From assembly GCA_030754235.1 (NCBI GenBank), contig JASMAS010000055.1, positions 1 through 59,593 on the forward strand: 59,593 nucleotides of DNA, given 5' to 3'. The DNA comes from Litorilituus sp. (GTDB taxonomy: Bacteria; Pseudomonadota; Gammaproteobacteria; Enterobacterales; Alteromonadaceae). Numbering within the stretch: the first letter of the stretch is position 1; every line of letters begins with the position of its first letter. A program made the position numbers and the translations under genes. Below are positions 58,784 through 59,593 of the stretch, in pieces. Below the pieces are notes generated by a model. The model was not told the origin of the DNA. It searched no databases and worked only from the letters and a program-made list of their open reading frames with translations.

Positions 58784-59201
58784 TCAGCTTATACAAACCT
58801 TTGCCGTTGACCCAGATTTCAAACTGAACATTTTCATTACTATAAGAATGACTAGCATCAATCACAAAGCTTGCACCATTTTTCAGTGGTTTAGGTAAAT
58901 GAAAAGAATAGAAATCAGCAACCTCTTTAACTTCCACTGACTCTTCAATTTTTGGATTTGAAGAGTCAGTCTCATAACTTATCCATTGGATAAATAAACG
59001 TGACGAGGCATGCTCATACCCACCGGAGGCTACAACAAATCGAAAGATACCTATCGATTGCCCAGAACTATTTTTCCATTCTCCTGCTTCCCAAATACCT
59101 TTTACCGCAGCAGGAATTTCATTTACAGCATTAGCTAATGAATCAACATTCGCAGTACTGTTGAAGCTAAAAATTACTAGCAGGATAAGAATATATTTCA
59201 T
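58752..59201 (-). CDS. Cassette gene: secreted protein of unknown function
   Basis: This 149-residue protein has a signal peptide (MKYILILLVIFSFNSTANVD). The mature part is mixed alpha/beta with VKGIWEAGEWKNSSGQSIGI, then RFVVASGGYEHASSRLFIQW (about 33-73) and ends in NKSLKQDK. I do not recognise the family. Its last eleven codons and stop lie inside attC2, which is common for cassette genes. Its start follows attC1 by about seven bases, without a strong ribosome site. Confidence 0.8.
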   Translation of the reverse strand: MKYILILLVIFSFNSTANVDSLANAVNEIPAAVKGIWEAGEWKNSSGQSIGIFRFVVASGGYEHASSRLFIQWISYETDSSNPKIEESVEVKEVADFYSFHLPKPLKNGASFVIDASHSYSNENVQFEIWVNGKGLYKLSSNKSLKQDK

Positions 59202-59207
59202 ATGAGC

Positions 59208-59250
59208 TCTAACGCCCTATTTTTTGTCCTTGTTTAACAGCTTGTTATAA
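59208..59250 (-). other. attC1, unusually short (about 43 bases)
   Basis: On the minus strand it reads TTATAACAAGC-TGTTAAACAAGGAC, then AAAAAATAG and GGGCGTTAG. The R'' core, L'' box and R' core are recognisable, but there is no second stem half (L'). Functional attC sites are usually at least 55 bases. It is probably a deletion derivative. Confidence 0.65.
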
Positions 59251-59593
59251 TGATTTCTTTGGTAATTCTCTATTTTCAAAATTGAACATCCCTGAACAAC
59301 AAGCAAATGTGGCAACTAAACAATTTTCTTGTAGAAACCAATACTCTACTGAAAACACTACAACCACAGATGTGACTATAGCCAGTAAAAACAAAAACAA
59401 CATAGTAGAGCTAAAATACGCAGACTTATAACTGACTAGTTTTAAATATATTAATGTCAATACACAACCAATACAGGATGAAATTAAATAAGGTAAAAAA
59501 TCAAATATGGTTACCTCTGCTCCTTCCTTGTACACACCTAACACAAACGAAACTACGGTTATTGTTACAGCTACTATCAAAAAATTTTTAACA
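59245..59593 (-). CDS. Cassette gene: membrane protein (5' end cut by window edge)
   Basis: The frame is open to the last base of the window, so the start is unknown; a TTG at 59580 is one candidate. At least 111 residues are visible, with three or four membrane helices (about 1-16, 27-48, 57-76, 83-100). No family was recognised. Its stop codon TAA is part of the attC1 core TTATAAC, which marks it as an integron cassette. Confidence 0.75.
   Translation of the reverse strand, partial: VKNFLIVAVTITVVSFVLGVYKEGAEVTIFDFLPYLISSCIGCVLTLIYLKLVSYKSAYFSSTMLFLFLLAIVTSVVVVFSVEYWFLQENCLVATFACCSGMFNFENRELPKKSL

Overview
The window is AT-rich and carries gammaproteobacterial gene orders typical of the order Alteromonadales: yejK/yejL/yejM, bioA/bioBFCD, ydjA-like/sppA/ansA, serS-crcB-rarA-lolA-ftsK-lrp/ald-trxB-aat-bpt-infA, and recC-recB-recD. 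Protein style and AT content suggest a Colwellia-like marine bacterium (Colwelliaceae). That assignment is inferred from gene order and sequence character, not from a search.

Region 1 (1-3261) looks accessory. It holds the 3' part of a primase-helicase fusion of the type found in TOTE-type conflict systems, a 388-base gap with degenerate AAGATCT-headed repeats, and a stand-alone tyrosine recombinase. Region 2 (3281-11857) is a minus-strand series read pyrC -> two-domain PTPS/QueD-like protein -> M23 peptidase -> periplasmic solute-binding protein. It is followed by the yejK / yejLM block, a tRNA-Pro(GGG), a membrane-anchored FKBP and an SGNH hydrolase. Region 3 (12117-14540) has a second, divergent FtsZ, a 66-base tandem repeat and an orphan HicB-type antitoxin.

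Region 4 (14557-19760) is the biotin locus. bioBFCD (minus) and bioA (plus) diverge from one BirA-type operator that ends against the bioA start codon. Region 5 (20126-31042) holds asnS, a YdjA-like nitroreductase, a DMT transporter, DoxX, sppA-ansA, a large DUF349 protein, YeaC and a zinc-ribbon membrane protein. Region 6 (31434-46335) has an alanine/glycine:cation symporter, an M14 carboxypeptidase, a TlpA-like thiol reductase, then the conserved serS-to-infA block. Region 7 (46477-56517) has a VOC protein, a DUF3087-like membrane protein and the recCBD operon.

Region 8 (56883-59593) is the most unusual part. Read on the minus strand it is the distal end of an integron cassette array. It contains a membrane-protein cassette (cut by the window edge), a very short attC, a secreted-protein cassette, a well-formed 100-base attC, a small membrane-protein cassette, and a third attC split by a decayed IS110-family (IS1111-type) element. 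The array ends exactly where a truncated GGDEF (diguanylate cyclase) gene begins. No integron integrase is visible; it would be expected to the right of the window.

A dispersed intergenic repeat of about 130-150 bases occurs three times (near 14.4, 24.2 and 34.8 kb). Several long perfect hairpins separate convergent genes. Nothing was computed by search: family names come from recognised motifs, lengths and gene order.
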